From Idiomarina sp. A28L (GTDB lineage Bacteria; Pseudomonadota; Gammaproteobacteria; Enterobacterales; Alteromonadaceae), in the NCBI RefSeq assembly GCF_000218785.1, contig NZ_AFPO01000025.1:124001-188000 (forward strand): 64,000 nucleotides of DNA, in the 5' to 3' direction. The translations under genes were made by a program, and so were the position numbers. The notes under the pieces are model-generated. The model saw only the letters and a program-made list of their open reading frames with translations. It did not search any database and was not told the origin of the DNA. Shown in pieces: positions 1 to 9,818 of the stretch. Every line of letters starts with the position of its first letter. Within the stretch, counting starts at the first letter, position 1.

Positions 1-75
1 GGTGGATGGTACTGGGCTCGAACCAGTGACCCCCGCCTTGTAAGGGCGGTGCTCTCCCAGCTGAGCTAACCATCC
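1..75 (-). tRNA. tRNA-Val (anticodon TAC)
   Basis: Read on the minus strand, this folds as a tRNA with acceptor stem GGATGGT/ACCATCC, D arm TAGCTCAGCTGGGAGAGC, anticodon loop CTTACAA and T arm GGTTCGAGCC. The TAC anticodon makes it tRNA-Val. The final A of an encoded CCA would fall just outside the window; the CC is visible at positions 1-2. It is not part of any protein operon visible here. Confidence 0.96.
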
Positions 76-185
76 ACATTTCGCTGAGTTGCAGGCCGCT
101 ATTATAGGGATGCGGCGAAAGCTGTCAACCGCAATTTGCCTGCTTTTCTCTTAACTGCCGATTTTTACACCATTTCGCCGAGAAA

Positions 186-2207
186 TTAACCGTGCGTTTT
201 TAACTGCTCACGCAATTGCTTCAATTCATCACGCATTTTTGCGGCCTTCTCAAATTCTAAATCCTTCGCCGCTTGATACATGTTCTTCTCGCGTACACTA
301 ATTTCTTGCATCAATTCTTTTGGATCTCGATACTCAGGAATACGAATTCCCGCGCCTGCGGCAGCCACCCGCTCTTTATCACGTTTCCGTTTCGCGGCGC
401 CGCCACCTAGATCCATTACATCAGTAACTCGCTTATTCAATCCTTGTGGCGTAATACCATGCTCTTCGTTATACGCCACCTGCTTGGCACGGCGGCGATC
501 AGTTTCGTCCATTGCGCGCTGCATCGAGCCAGTAATTCGATCCGCGTAAAGAATGGCTTTACCGTTCACATTACGAGCTGCACGGCCAATGGTTTGGATT
601 AGTGAACGTTCGGCGCGCAAGAAACCTTCTTTGTCTGCATCTAGTATAGCCACCAACGAAACTTCTGGAATATCCAAACCTTCCCGTAACAAGTTGATAC
701 CAATTAGGGCATCAAATAAGCCTAAACGCAGATCACGAATAATTTCCATTCGCTCTACAGTATCGATATCAGAGTGCAAGTAGCGCACGCGAATACCATG
801 TTCATCAAGATAATCAGCCAAATCTTCCGACATTCGTTTAGTTAGCGTGGTTACTAATACCCGCTCGCCTTTCGCGGCCCGCAAACGGATTTCCGACATG
901 ACATCATCAACCTGCGTTGCTACCGGCCGAATCTCAATTTCTGGGTCGATAAGGCCTGTTGGCCGCACTACTTGCTCAACAACATCGCCACCACACTTTT
1001 CAATTTCATAGTTGCCGGGCGTAGCAGAAACATAAATAGTTTGTGGGGAAATGGCTTCAAATTCGGCAAACTTCAACGGCCGATTATCAAGTGCCGAAGG
1101 CAGCCGGAAACCATAGCCCACCAAATTTTCTTTGCGTGAACGATCGCCCTTATACATAGCGCCAACTTGCGAAACCGTTACGTGCGATTCATCAATAATC
1201 AGCAAGGCATCATCGGGTAAGTAATCCATAAGCGTTGGTGGTGGCTCGCCAGGCGCTCGGCCAGAAAGATAACGTGAATAGTTTTCGATGCCCGAGCAAT
1301 AACCAAGTTCCAACATCATTTCGATATCGAACTGGGTACGTTCACGAATTCGCTGCTCTTCAATTAGCTTATTTTCACCAATAAACTGCTCGCGGCGATC
1401 TTTAAGTTCTTCCTTAATTCGATCTATCGCTTCAACAATTTTATCCCGCGGCGTTACATAATGCGTTTTCGGATACACGGTAAACCGCGCCAAATCAGCC
1501 TGTAATACTTGCCCCGTAAGTGGCTCAAACAAGCTTATACGTTCAATTTCATCATCAAAAATTTCTATACGTACAGCGGTATCATCAGATTCCGCTGGGA
1601 ATACATCGATCACTTCGCCACGTACCCGATAAGTACCGCGAGTAAAGGCTTCATCGTTACGTTTATATTGAATAGTAGCGAGATTTCGAATGATATCGCG
1701 AGGATCGATAATATCGCCACGGCGAAGGTGCAGCATCATTTTGCGATACGATTGCGGATCGCCCAAACCATAAATAGCTGAAACCGAAGCAATAAGAACA
1801 ACATCGCGGCGCTCCATTAGTGCTTTGGTGGCCGATAAGCGCATTTGTTCGATATGCTCATTAATCGAAGCATCTTTTTCGATAAAGGTATCGGTGGTTG
1901 GCACATAGGCTTCAGGCTGATAGTAATCGTAGTAGGAAACAAAATACTCCACCGCATTATTCGGGAAGAACTCTTTCATTTCACCATACAGCTGCGCCGC
2001 CAACGTTTTGTTATGCGCCAAAATCAGCGTAGGCCGATTTGTACTGGCAATCACATTCGCCATAGTAAAGGTTTTACCGGAGCCAGTAACGCCCAACAAC
2101 GTTTGCTGCGCTAAGCCAGCATCGAGATTTTCAATCAGCTTGCTGATGGCTTTTGGCTGATCGCCAGCAGGTTGATAATCTGAAACCAGCTTAAAATCAC
2201 GCGCCAT
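186..2207 (-). CDS. uvrB: UvrABC system protein B (excinuclease subunit)
   Basis: This is the damage-verification helicase-like subunit of nucleotide excision repair; it is loaded by UvrA and recruits UvrC. The 673-residue protein shows Walker A GVTGSGKT near the N-terminus, the [10 protein letters not shown] beta-hairpin region, the DESH box (IIDESHVT), helicase motifs such as TIGRAARN, and a C-terminal UVR domain that contacts UvrC. The start is the ATG at 2207 (MARDFKLV), because AAAGGAG lies just upstream and E. coli UvrB begins in the same place; an upstream in-frame ATG would add 15 unrelated residues. The gene overlaps the end of the MATE exporter gene by 11 bases, which suggests translational coupling. 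Confidence 0.97.
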   Translation of the reverse strand: MARDFKLVSDYQPAGDQPKAISKLIENLDAGLAQQTLLGVTGSGKTFTMANVIASTNRPTLILAHNKTLAAQLYGEMKEFFPNNAVEYFVSYYDYYQPEAYVPTTDTFIEKDASINEHIEQMRLSATKALMERRDVVLIASVSAIYGLGDPQSYRKMMLHLRRGDIIDPRDIIRNLATIQYKRNDEAFTRGTYRVRGEVIDVFPAESDDTAVRIEIFDDEIERISLFEPLTGQVLQADLARFTVYPKTHYVTPRDKIVEAIDRIKEELKDRREQFIGENKLIEEQRIRERTQFDIEMMLELGYCSGIENYSRYLSGRAPGEPPPTLMDYLPDDALLIIDESHVTVSQVGAMYKGDRSRKENLVGYGFRLPSALDNRPLKFAEFEAISPQTIYVSATPGNYEIEKCGGDVVEQVVRPTGLIDPEIEIRPVATQVDDVMSEIRLRAAKGERVLVTTLTKRMSEDLADYLDEHGIRVRYLHSDIDTVERMEIIRDLRLGLFDALIGINLLREGLDIPEVSLVAILDADKEGFLRAERSLIQTIGRAARNVNGKAILYADRITGSMQRAMDETDRRRAKQVAYNEEHGITPQGLNKRVTDVMDLGGGAAKRKRDKERVAAAGAGIRIPEYRDPKELMQEISVREKNMYQAAKDLEFEKAAKMRDELKQLREQLKTHG

Positions 2208-3624
2208 GCTGTTCTCCTTTCGGTTCATTTGCAGTGGCCGTAGCCACCGCATTCGCTGGCGTTAGGCGCCCTGCTTGCCCATTCGTTTCACGCATAAACC
2301 AGCGATAAGCAAGCCACGCAGTAATCGCGTTAGCTAATACTCCACCAGCAAACATTCCCGGTAACCCGGCAATGGTATTACCCAGCCAAGAAAGCGGCAC
2401 AAACATTACAAACAAGCGCACTAAACTCAGTAGCAAAGCTTGCATTGGTAAGTGCAATGCATTTAATGATGAATTAGTAAGAATAATCCAACCTTGCACG
2501 CCATAGCCCAACGGCATGATCCAAACAAACAATGCCAGCACGCGAGCCACTTCAGCATCGCGAGCAAACGCGAGTTGAATTACCGGTAGCAACGCCAGCA
2601 TTAGCAAATACACGGCCGCTTGCAGTAATAGAATAAGTTTTAGTGCGGTTTTATACGCTGTTTGCACGCGTTGGATCTTACCCGCGCCAAAATTTTGGCT
2701 AATAAAAGGCGGTAACGACATGGAAAGCGCGAGAATAACAACCGATGCGATTGATTCAATTCGAGAGCCCGCCCCAAATGCGGCAACGGCCGGTGCACCA
2801 TGGGTTGCAACCATAGCAGTAAGCACCCCCATTGCGATGGGCGTAAGCATATTTGCGCTCGCTGCTGGCAAACCAATACGTAGCAGTTGTTTCGAAGCAC
2901 GCCAAAAATCAACTAAGCCCGGTGGCAATGGTTCAATTAGGCGTTTGCGCCAAACCAAAAGATAGATAATAGCGGCAAAACCGATTAGCCAAGACCCCAC
3001 ACTAGCATATGCCGCTCCTTGCATTCCCATCGCCGGAATCGGGCCCCAACCAAAAATAAGAATTGGATCTAAAATAGCATTCGCCAAACCACCGCCAGCC
3101 ATGATCAACGAAGGCGTTTTAGTATCACCCGAGGCGCGCAAAATACTGTTACCAACCATCGGCAGTACTAGAAATATGGCTCCTAAAAACCAAATATTCA
3201 TGTAGTCGTCGATAAGCGGCTGAATTTCTGGTGTAGCACCGAGCATGGCAAAGATAGGCCGCGAAAAGATAAAGCCAAATAACGCCAAAAGGCCTACTAA
3301 AATTGCCGAAAGCCATAAAGCGGTACTACCGCTATTGCGTGCCTCTTCATCTTCATTGGCCCCTAACTTACGCGCTATTACCGCCGAGGTACCAATACCC
3401 AAGCCAATGGTTAAACTAATTACAGTAAAGGTAACGGGAAAGGTAAAACCAATTGCGGCCAGTGATTCAGTGCCCAAAAGGCTGATAAAGAAAGTATCAA
3501 CTAAATTAAAACTAATGAGTGTGGCTACGCCGGCTATCATTGGCCAAGTCATTGCCCATAAGGTTGGCGTTATCGGGCCATTAAGCATTTGTTGTGATTT
3601 CTGTGTGGATGCCGCCGAGCGCAT
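2197..3624 (-). CDS. MATE family multidrug/Na+ antiporter
   Basis: This is a 475-residue inner-membrane protein with about 12 hydrophobic segments arranged as two MatE halves. The family exports cationic drugs or metabolites in exchange for Na+ or H+. Near the N-terminus are [14 protein letters not shown] and the conserved type of [11 protein letters not shown] segment. The ATG at 3624 is preceded by GAGGAGATGGT, a strong ribosome site. The gene is upstream of uvrB and overlaps its start, so the two are probably cotranscribed, although no functional link is obvious. A second, only distantly similar MATE gene lies at 42273-43661. The substrate cannot be told from sequence. Confidence 0.9.
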   Translation of the reverse strand: MRSAASTQKSQQMLNGPITPTLWAMTWPMIAGVATLISFNLVDTFFISLLGTESLAAIGFTFPVTFTVISLTIGLGIGTSAVIARKLGANEDEEARNSGSTALWLSAILVGLLALFGFIFSRPIFAMLGATPEIQPLIDDYMNIWFLGAIFLVLPMVGNSILRASGDTKTPSLIMAGGGLANAILDPILIFGWGPIPAMGMQGAAYASVGSWLIGFAAIIYLLVWRKRLIEPLPPGLVDFWRASKQLLRIGLPAASANMLTPIAMGVLTAMVATHGAPAVAAFGAGSRIESIASVVILALSMSLPPFISQNFGAGKIQRVQTAYKTALKLILLLQAAVYLLMLALLPVIQLAFARDAEVARVLALFVWIMPLGYGVQGWIILTNSSLNALHLPMQALLLSLVRLFVMFVPLSWLGNTIAGLPGMFAGGVLANAITAWLAYRWFMRETNGQAGRLTPANAVATATANEPKGEQHGA

Positions 3625-3830
3625 ACCATCTCCTCGAACTACTGGGCTGGTGGCTACATTAATAATGCTGGAAAAAGCCTTCTGGAAAGCCTAATACTAT
3701 ACCCGAATTCCTGAATAAACACCATGCTCACGCTATTCCCGCCACTGGACATTTAGCCTCACTCCACATATAGTTAGCGGCCAGTGCTCACATCTTTTTT
3801 TCATAAAAAAACTACGTTAACAGGTGCCTT

Positions 3831-5021
3831 GTGGATTATAAACTTTCCAAGCGCGTCAATGCTATTAAACCATCTCCAACCTTGGCTGTTAGCCAAAAAG
3901 CTGCCGAACTAAAAGCAGCCGGTGCCGATGTTATTGGTTTAGGTGTTGGTGAGCCAGATTTTACCACCCCAAAATTTATCTGCGATGCTGCCAAGGCAGC
4001 CATTGATGCGGGTTATACACGATATACCGCGGTTGATGGTATTCCCGAATTGAAAAAAGCGATTTGCGATAAATTCGCTCGCGATAACCGCTTGCACTAT
4101 GAACCAAACCAAGTTTTAGTTTCCGCTGGTGGCAAGCACAGCATTTTTAATCTACTTACTGCATGGCTTGATGAAGGCGATGAAGTGATTATTCCTGCGC
4201 CTTACTGGGTTTCTTATCCAGATATGACATTACTGGTAGGCGCAAAGCCAGTTGTGATTGAAGCTGGTATCGAGCAGGCCTACAAAATCACTGCCGAGCA
4301 ACTTGCTGGTGCGATTACCGATAAAACCAAATTATTATTTTTGAATAGCCCTTCAAATCCAACAGGCATGGCTTACAGCGCTGAAGAATTAAAAGCGTTG
4401 GCCAAGGTGTTGCGCAAACACCCACAAGTGCTAATTGCCACCGATGATATGTATGAGCATATTTTGTGGACTAAAGAGCCATTTGTGAATATCCCCATGG
4501 TAGCCCCAGATTTGATCGATCGCACAGTAGTGCTTTCGGGCGTTTCAAAAGCCTATGCAATGACAGGTTGGCGCATTGGCTATGCTGCTGGCCCGAAAAC
4601 AATTATTGCGGCAATGAAAAAAGTACAATCGCAAAGCACATCGAACCCTGCATCTATTTCCCAATATGCAGCGCTTGCTGCTTTAAACGGTGATCAAAGT
4701 TTTATTGGCGAAATGGTTACAGAATTTCGCACCCGCCACGATAAGCTCGTGGAGGGGTTAAGCGAAATACCCGGCTTAAAAGTAATTTCTGGCGATGGCA
4801 CCTTTTATGCCTTCCCGAATATTGAAGGGCTAATGGAAAAAGTGGGCGTAGAAACCGATGTAGAGCTTTGTGAGCGTTTGTTGAGTGAAGCTAACGTTGC
4901 ACTCGTTCCAGGCTCAGCATTTGGCTCTCCAGGCCATTTCCGCCTATCGTTTGCGGCAAGCCGCGAAGTATTGGCAGAAGCCGTTAAACGAATAGCGAAA
5001 TTTGCAGCGAATTACCAATAA
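3831..5021 (+). CDS. Class I PLP-dependent aminotransferase, type Ib aspartate aminotransferase-like
   Basis: This 396-residue fold-type I aminotransferase transfers amino groups between aspartate (or related amino acids) and 2-oxoglutarate. The N-terminus KRVNAIKPSPTLAVSQKAAE and the GEPDFTTP motif match the Ib subgroup (Thermus/Bacillus AspAT) rather than E. coli AspC. The PLP lysine lies in SGVSKAYAMTGWRIGY, and NSPSNPTG and RLSFA carry further cofactor- and substrate-binding residues. The start is a GTG with a weak ribosome site; no better upstream start was seen. It is divergent from the MATE gene and followed by a clear terminator, so it appears monocistronic. Substrate range could extend to aromatic amino acids. 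Confidence 0.92.
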   Translation: MDYKLSKRVNAIKPSPTLAVSQKAAELKAAGADVIGLGVGEPDFTTPKFICDAAKAAIDAGYTRYTAVDGIPELKKAICDKFARDNRLHYEPNQVLVSAGGKHSIFNLLTAWLDEGDEVIIPAPYWVSYPDMTLLVGAKPVVIEAGIEQAYKITAEQLAGAITDKTKLLFLNSPSNPTGMAYSAEELKALAKVLRKHPQVLIATDDMYEHILWTKEPFVNIPMVAPDLIDRTVVLSGVSKAYAMTGWRIGYAAGPKTIIAAMKKVQSQSTSNPASISQYAALAALNGDQSFIGEMVTEFRTRHDKLVEGLSEIPGLKVISGDGTFYAFPNIEGLMEKVGVETDVELCERLLSEANVALVPGSAFGSPGHFRLSFAASREVLAEAVKRIAKFAANYQ

Positions 5022-5052
5022 AGAAATTCGGCTCACCGATAATTTCAAAACA

Positions 5053-5092
5053 AAAAAGGCGTTAGAGTTCACATCTCTAATGCCTTTTCATT
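5053..5092 (+). terminator. Rho-independent terminator after the aminotransferase gene
   Basis: The arms AAAAGGCGTTAGAG and CTCTAATGCCTTTT pair across a 7-base loop with one G-T pair, and a T-rich tail follows. It lies about 30 bases after the aminotransferase stop codon. Confidence 0.85.
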
Positions 5093-5466
5093 TTTATTTA
5101 CGCAAAGGCAAAAAACAGCGGGTTTTCGCTACCCAAAAGAGCACTAAAATCGACCAAATTCAAACTCGAAACTTCAGATTAAGTCAAGTTGTCATATTTA
5201 GCAGATAGCATAAATTATCGCCAAGTTGGTAAGCACTCCGCGTTAACCACGCGAAAAATATAGTATTATTCTTGGAAAATAAATTAAAGTAATACACAAG
5301 CAAACGCGAATATTGCTGGAATAACGCACCAACGCTGTGCAAAATCCAACCTTTACGCATGAAGCTAGATAACTAATTGATTTTAAAAAGATATAAAAAT
5401 CATGCCAGTTTTTAACCTACGTAATAAATCCGCTATAGCCCCCGTAAAACAGGCTCACCCACAGAG

Positions 5467-5548
5467 TTAACCACAGCTTTATCCACAGAAATAGTGGATA
5501 AGATCGTGTGAACCACGAGTACCAAGCGATCAGCTCAATTGTGGATAA
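5467..5548. promoter_or_regulatory. Cluster of DnaA boxes
   Basis: Within 82 bases there are two perfect TTATCCACA-type boxes, at 5479-5487 (plus) and 5540-5548 (minus, TGTGGATAA). Two one-mismatch boxes lie at 5467-5475 (TTAACCACA) and 5493-5501 (minus, AGTGGATAA). Two GATC sites lie close by, at about 5502 and 5528. The surrounding non-coding stretch between the aminotransferase terminator and tRNA-Asn (about 5093-5688) has no credible gene and is AT-rich upstream of the cluster. Box spacing and inverted arrangement suggest DnaA binding; the role is inferred only. Confidence 0.6.
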
Positions 5549-5688
5549 TTTGTTAACCCCCTCCACCATAAAAATCAGCAAAGAACCACTACTATTTTGT
5601 TTTTCTCACTACAACGATTAAAACAGAAACAACACGTTTAAAATCTGCGCAAATAAACGCTTATTGTAAAAATTATTGAGCTTCTATA

Positions 5689-5717
5689 TTGACACTGTGA
5701 GCCCATGCCATTAACAT
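5689..5717 (+). promoter_or_regulatory. Sigma-70 promoter of the tRNA-Asn genes
   Basis: TTGACA (5689-5694) and TAACAT (5712-5717) are separated by 17 bases, 18 bases before the first tRNA-Asn. The bases after the -10 are GC-rich (CTCGCCCCG), as in stringently controlled stable-RNA promoters. Confidence 0.75.
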
Positions 5718-5735
5718 CTCGCCCCGTTAAGCGAT

Positions 5736-5812
5736 TCCCCAGTAGCTCAGTTGGTTAGAGCGGTGGACTGTTAATCCATGTGTCGTTGGTTCGAATCCAA
5801 CCTGGGGAGCCA
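5736..5812 (+). tRNA. tRNA-Asn (anticodon GTT), copy 1
   Basis: The 77-base gene has acceptor stem TCCCCAG/CTGGGGA, anticodon loop CTGTTAA, T arm GGTTCGAATCC and an encoded CCA end. It is identical to the second copy 33 bases downstream, and both probably share the promoter at 5689-5717. Confidence 0.97.
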
Positions 5813-5845
5813 CTTGCTTAACGCCTCAATATAAGAAACTTCAAT

Positions 5846-5922
5846 TCCCCAGTAGCTCAGTTGGTTAGAGCGGTGGACTGTTAATCCATGTGTCGTTGGT
5901 TCGAATCCAACCTGGGGAGCCA
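5846..5922 (+). tRNA. tRNA-Asn (anticodon GTT), copy 2
   Basis: This is an exact duplicate of the preceding 77-base tRNA-Asn, including the encoded CCA. The convergent PAP2 gene ends only 28 bases downstream, and no separate terminator is evident in that gap. Confidence 0.97.
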
Positions 5923-5950
5923 TTGAGCTCCACTTCTGAATTAATTCTTA

Positions 5951-6490
5951 CTAGATTGTTAATGGTGTTGGCAGGAATGCCACTGTGAACGCAGCTATTG
6001 ATGTGCCTAGAATGGCGCCAGCAATGACATCGCTTGGATAATGCACTCCAAGAGCAACTCGTGAAATTGCCACCGCAGCTGCCCACCCATAAAAAAGTGG
6101 TGCCCAAACCGGGAAGCTAGCGATAACTAATGCCGCAAATAGAAACGCCGCAGTAGAGTGCCCAGAGGGAAAAGAAAAACGATCGGCAGGTTTTAAAACT
6201 ATTTTTTCTTTACGGCGCAAAATAGGCCGGTCGCGCCGCAATAAATTCTTCAAGGCGATAAACAGAGGAATCTCCAACGCAAATGCCAGAAGCACACGTT
6301 GAATAAACAGAATGCTACCTTCAAACGCTGCAATACCTGCTAGTAAGGCAAACAGGGCGTAATAAGGCCCATCACCACTACGTGATAGCCAAAAAGCAAG
6401 TCGGCTTTTTCTTAACGATCGCGTTGAATGAAATAACCAATGAAATGTCATCTCATCGAACGCTCGTAAGCGTTTAAAAATCGATATCAA
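5951..6490 (-). CDS. PAP2 superfamily membrane phosphatase
   Basis: This 179-residue integral membrane protein carries the three acid-phosphatase motifs: [14 protein letters not shown], and [12 protein letters not shown] with the catalytic histidine and aspartate. Family members dephosphorylate lipid phosphates such as undecaprenyl pyrophosphate or phosphatidylglycerol phosphate at the periplasmic face; which lipid is used here is not known. Five or six hydrophobic segments are visible. The start is TTG at 6490, with GAGG eight bases upstream; no suitable ATG exists before the first conserved segment. It stands alone, convergent with tRNA-Asn. Confidence 0.88.
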   Translation of the reverse strand: MISIFKRLRAFDEMTFHWLFHSTRSLRKSRLAFWLSRSGDGPYYALFALLAGIAAFEGSILFIQRVLLAFALEIPLFIALKNLLRRDRPILRRKEKIVLKPADRFSFPSGHSTAAFLFAALVIASFPVWAPLFYGWAAAVAISRVALGVHYPSDVIAGAILGTSIAAFTVAFLPTPLTI

Positions 6491-6712
6491 ACGAGAGTCC
6501 TCATCACTCTTTTCGGCCTCCCGGCAGCGAATTGAATTTTATATCTTACTGGAAACAATAAGTGCTGCCTACAGAGTAACGGCGGAAAATCGAGTATTTG
6601 CCACAATTACCCAGAAAAACCTACATTCTGTAAGTTGTTTCCCGAAGCGTAAACCCTGATAATAGCGGCATACTTTTCTATTCCCGTATATAGATACAGC
6701 AAAAGGTTGTAG

Positions 6713-7297
6713 ATGACAGAAATACTCTTGCTTCTGGTGGCTACCGTTTTAGTAAATAATTTCGTGTTGGTTCAGTTTCTTGGGCTATGTCCGTTTATGG
6801 GCGTATCGAATAAATTGGAAACCGCTATCGGTATGTCGCTGGCCACTACATTTGTGCTCACACTTGCGTCTGTGAGCAGTTACTTAGTGAACCATTACAT
6901 TCTGCAACCCTTCAACTTAATGTCGTTACGCACACTTAGTTTTATCTTAGTAATTGCAGTGGTAGTGCAATTTACCGAAATGGTAGTGCACAAAACCAGC
7001 CCCACGCTGTACCGCTTGCTTGGAATATTTCTGCCGTTGATTACTACCAACTGCGCTGTTCTTGGTGTGGCCTTGCTGAATGTAAATGAACAACACAACT
7101 TTACCCAATCAATTGTGTATGGTTTTGGTGCTGCTCTCGGCTTTTCACTCGTATTAGTACTTTTTGCAGCCTTGCGCGAACGTGTAGCCGCAGCAGATGT
7201 ACCTCAGCCGTTTAAAGGCGCCGCCATCGGCATGATTTTGGCGGGCTTGATGTCGTTGGCATTTATGGGCTTTGCCGGGTTGGTTAGCACTTCATGA
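6713..7297 (+). CDS. rnfA: Ion-translocating oxidoreductase subunit A (RnfA/RsxA)
   Basis: RnfA is a 194-residue inner-membrane subunit of the Rnf/Rsx complex. The complex couples electron flow between NADH and ferredoxin to Na+ or H+ movement; in E. coli the homologue also helps keep SoxR reduced. The protein is almost entirely hydrophobic, with about six membrane segments. The conserved [20 protein letters not shown] and the mirrored [10 protein letters not shown] segment supply the cysteines thought to bind an iron-sulfur cluster in the membrane. It is the first gene of rnfABCDGE-nth and overlaps rnfB by four bases. RnfE is its paralogue. Confidence 0.97.
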   Translation: MTEILLLLVATVLVNNFVLVQFLGLCPFMGVSNKLETAIGMSLATTFVLTLASVSSYLVNHYILQPFNLMSLRTLSFILVIAVVVQFTEMVVHKTSPTLYRLLGIFLPLITTNCAVLGVALLNVNEQHNFTQSIVYGFGAALGFSLVLVLFAALRERVAAADVPQPFKGAAIGMILAGLMSLAFMGFAGLVSTS

Positions 7298-7890
7298 GTT
7301 GGTTTATCGGTATTATGGCATTGGCCACTATTGCACTTGTGGCCGGATTAATTTTAGGCTTTGCGGCTATCCGTTTCCGAGTGGAAAGCGATCCGATCGT
7401 GGAGCAAATTGATAATTTGCTGCCACAAACTCAATGTGGCCAGTGCGGTTACCCTGGGTGCCGCCCTTACGCTGAAGCAATTGCTAACGGTGATGAACTA
7501 AATAAATGCCCGCCCGGTGGCCAAGCTACCATAGATCATCTTGCTGATTTACTCGGCAGGGAAGCAAAGCCACTCGATGAAGCCCACGGTGAAGAGGCGC
7601 AAAAAACCGTTGCTGTTATTCGTGAAAATGAGTGCATTGGTTGTACCAAATGTATTCAAGCATGCCCGGTTGATGCCATTCTTGGCGCCGCGAAGCAGAT
7701 GCATACCGTAATTGCCGATGAGTGCACAGGCTGCGATTTATGCGTTGAGCCCTGTCCAGTTGATTGTATTGATATGGTGCCGGTTGCCACCAAACCTGAG
7801 CGCTGGAAGTGGCAGCTCGATCAAATACCGGTGAACGTGATAGATGCGAGTAAAAGTACATCTGCTGAATCTGCGAGTAAGGCAAGTTGA
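7294..7890 (+). CDS. rnfB: Ion-translocating oxidoreductase subunit B (RnfB/RsxB)
   Basis: This 198-residue iron-sulfur subunit is anchored by one N-terminal membrane helix (about residues 3-25). A 4Fe-4S domain follows with [16 protein letters not shown], and then two ferredoxin-type motifs, [12 protein letters not shown] and [12 protein letters not shown]. It passes electrons between soluble ferredoxin and the membrane subunits. The length is normal for the gammaproteobacterial form. It overlaps both rnfA and rnfC by four bases, as expected for tight translational coupling. Confidence 0.97.
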   Translation: MSWFIGIMALATIALVAGLILGFAAIRFRVESDPIVEQIDNLLPQTQCGQCGYPGCRPYAEAIANGDELNKCPPGGQATIDHLADLLGREAKPLDEAHGEEAQKTVAVIRENECIGCTKCIQACPVDAILGAAKQMHTVIADECTGCDLCVEPCPVDCIDMVPVATKPERWKWQLDQIPVNVIDASKSTSAESASKAS

Positions 7891-9818
7891 TGGCGATTAA
7901 TATTTCCGCAAACAGCAAGTTATGGAGCTTCCCTGGTGGCATTCACCCGCCAGAGCGAAAGGCCCCCGCGAACCTGAAAAACATTCAACGCTTTCCGTTA
8001 CCGCCAGCCGTGTTTATTCCGCTACGCCAGCATGTAGGCGAACCCGGTGAACTTTGTGTTGCTCAGGGTGATTATGTGCAGAAAGGCCAACCCCTTACCA
8101 TTCCTGGAGTTGATAACGGGCTGCCAATACACGCCTCTACTTCAGGCACCATTACCGGTATTCTAGAGCACCCACTGAATCACCCATCTGGGCTTACTGG
8201 GCCTACTATTTGCATTCAACCCGATGGTAAAGATGCATGGTATCCGCGCCAGCCAATTGCCGACATCGATACAATTAGCCAACGCGAAGTACTACAACAT
8301 TTGCAAGCGATGGGTATTGCTGGGCTCGGCGGCGCAGGTTTCCCTACTGCACGAAAAGTAGCAGGTGCACGCAATATTGATATGTTGATTATTAATGGTG
8401 TTGAGTGCGAACCTTACATCGTTTCTGACGACCGCCTTATGCGCGAACATGCCGATGAAATTCTCGCGGGTAGCCTTTTACTGCAAAAACTTACCTCAGC
8501 GAAGCAACTGGTTATTGCCATAGAAGATAATAAACCAGAAGCAGCCGCAGCATTTATGCAAGCGATCAGCGATTTGCAAACCGATACAAACTCAGCTAAC
8601 CCGGTAGTGAAAGTAGTGCCTACTCGCTATCCTTCCGGTGGCGAAAAACAATTAATTCAAGTACTGACCGGTAAGCAAGTTCCCGTTCGCGGTTTACCTG
8701 CTGATATCGGTATATTAATGCAAAACGTAGCTACCGCTTTTGCGGTTTCTCGTGCAATTAACCATGGCGAGCCATTACTTGAGCGCGTGGTTACTATTAC
8801 TGGAGAAGCTTTACAGCAACCTGGTACAGCTTGGGCTTTACTGGGCACTCCAATTGAATACTTGCTTCAGCAATCAGGTTTTAAGGCTGAAGAAATAAAG
8901 GCTGAGAACAAACAGCGGGTAATTATGGGCGGCCCGATGATGGGCTTTACCGTTACTAATTTGCAAATTCCGGTAATAAAAACTACCAACTGTATTCTTG
9001 CACCTTCACAACAAGAGCTCGCCCCAGCACAAGCTGAAATGGCCTGCATTCGTTGTGGTGCCTGTGAAATAGCCTGCCCTGCCTCACTTCTACCACAGCA
9101 ACTTCAGTGGCTAGCGAAGGCAAAAGATTATGATGGCTTAAAACAACATCACCTTGGCGATTGCATCGAATGCGGTATATGTGCTTATGTTTGCCCTAGC
9201 CAAATTCCCTTGGTGCAATATTATCGACAAGCAAAAGCAGAAATTCGCGAGCAAGCCATAGAGCATCAGAAATCAGAAATTGCACGGCAACGTTTTGAAG
9301 CTAGGCAAGCTCGGCTTGAGCGGGAAAAAGAAGAACGTTTAGCTAAACATGAAAAGGCAGCTGAAGCGCGCAAAGCAGCGCAAGAAGCTCGAAAAAATGC
9401 GGCCGCTGCCGGTGATGAACAAGATCCTGTTAAAGCTGCTCTGGCGCGCGTAAAAGCTAAAAAAGCCCTACAAGAGAGTGAAGGTGGAACGGCAAAAACA
9501 GAACAGAAAGATGCAGTAGCCGCTGCCGTAGCTCGGGCGAAAGCCAAGAAGGCCGAGCGTGAAGCGAGCGAAGCCCCTGCAAACGATAAAAAAGATGCAG
9601 TAGCCGCTGCCGTAGCTCGAGCGAAAGCCAAGAAGGCCGAGCGTGAAGCGAGCGAAGCCCCTGCAAACGATAAAAAAGATGCGGTAGCCGCTGCCGTAGC
9701 TCGAGCAAAAGCGAAAAAAGCCGAACGTGAGCAATTAGCAAAGCTCGAAGCCGAGCACAAAAACGATATCGAAAACACGCAGGACGCAACGAACCATAAA
9801 GGTGACGACAACTCATGA
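7887..9818 (+). CDS. rnfC: Ion-translocating oxidoreductase subunit C (RnfC/RsxC)
   Basis: RnfC is the NADH-facing peripheral subunit of the Rnf complex. This 643-residue protein has an N-terminal RnfC barrel domain ([14 protein letters not shown]), a Nuo51-like flavin/NADH domain with [12 protein letters not shown], and two ferredoxin motifs, [12 protein letters not shown] and [12 protein letters not shown]. From about residue 460 it becomes an Ala/Lys/Glu/Arg-rich charged tail. In that tail a 28-residue unit is repeated, the first two copies differing by one base. Variable C-terminal tails are known in gammaproteobacterial RnfC. It overlaps rnfB and rnfD by four bases each. Confidence 0.97.
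   Translation: MMAINISANSKLWSFPGGIHPPERKAPANLKNIQRFPLPPAVFIPLRQHVGEPGELCVAQGDYVQKGQPLTIPGVDNGLPIHASTSGTITGILEHPLNHPSGLTGPTICIQPDGKDAWYPRQPIADIDTISQREVLQHLQAMGIAGLGGAGFPTARKVAGARNIDMLIINGVECEPYIVSDDRLMREHADEILAGSLLLQKLTSAKQLVIAIEDNKPEAAAAFMQAISDLQTDTNSANPVVKVVPTRYPSGGEKQLIQVLTGKQVPVRGLPADIGILMQNVATAFAVSRAINHGEPLLERVVTITGEALQQPGTAWALLGTPIEYLLQQSGFKAEEIKAENKQRVIMGGPMMGFTVTNLQIPVIKTTNCILAPSQQELAPAQAEMACIRCGACEIACPASLLPQQLQWLAKAKDYDGLKQHHLGDCIECGICAYVCPSQIPLVQYYRQAKAEIREQAIEHQKSEIARQRFEARQARLEREKEERLAKHEKAAEARKAAQEARKNAAAAGDEQDPVKAALARVKAKKALQESEGGTAKTEQKDAVAAAVARAKAKKAEREASEAPANDKKDAVAAAVARAKAKKAEREASEAPANDKKDAVAAAVARAKAKKAEREQLAKLEAEHKNDIENTQDATNHKGDDNS
9507..9731 (+). repeat. Tandem 84-bp repeat in the 3' part of rnfC
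   Basis: Copies run 9507-9590, 9591-9674 and a shorter, more diverged one from 9675 to about 9731. Each full copy encodes 28 residues beginning [15 protein letters not shown]. Copies 1 and 2 differ by a single base (CTCGGG versus CTCGAG), while copy 3 has several synonymous changes, so the latest duplication is recent. Confidence 0.9.

Noticed and set aside
5002-5208. Open frame running past the end of the aminotransferase gene
   Set aside because: It crosses the terminator hairpin, has no ribosome site and shows lysine-rich, non-family sequence.
5093-5688. Reading the DnaA-box region as the chromosomal replication origin
   Set aside because: No dnaA, dnaN, mnmG or other usual oriC neighbour is present, there is no clear array of AT-rich 13-mers, and GATC sites are few. 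A titration or regulatory cluster fits better.
9266-9811. Long open frames antisense to the 3' part of rnfC
   Set aside because: They mirror the Ala/Lys repeat of rnfC, have no ribosome site or recognisable domain, and lie fully inside a strongly supported gene.
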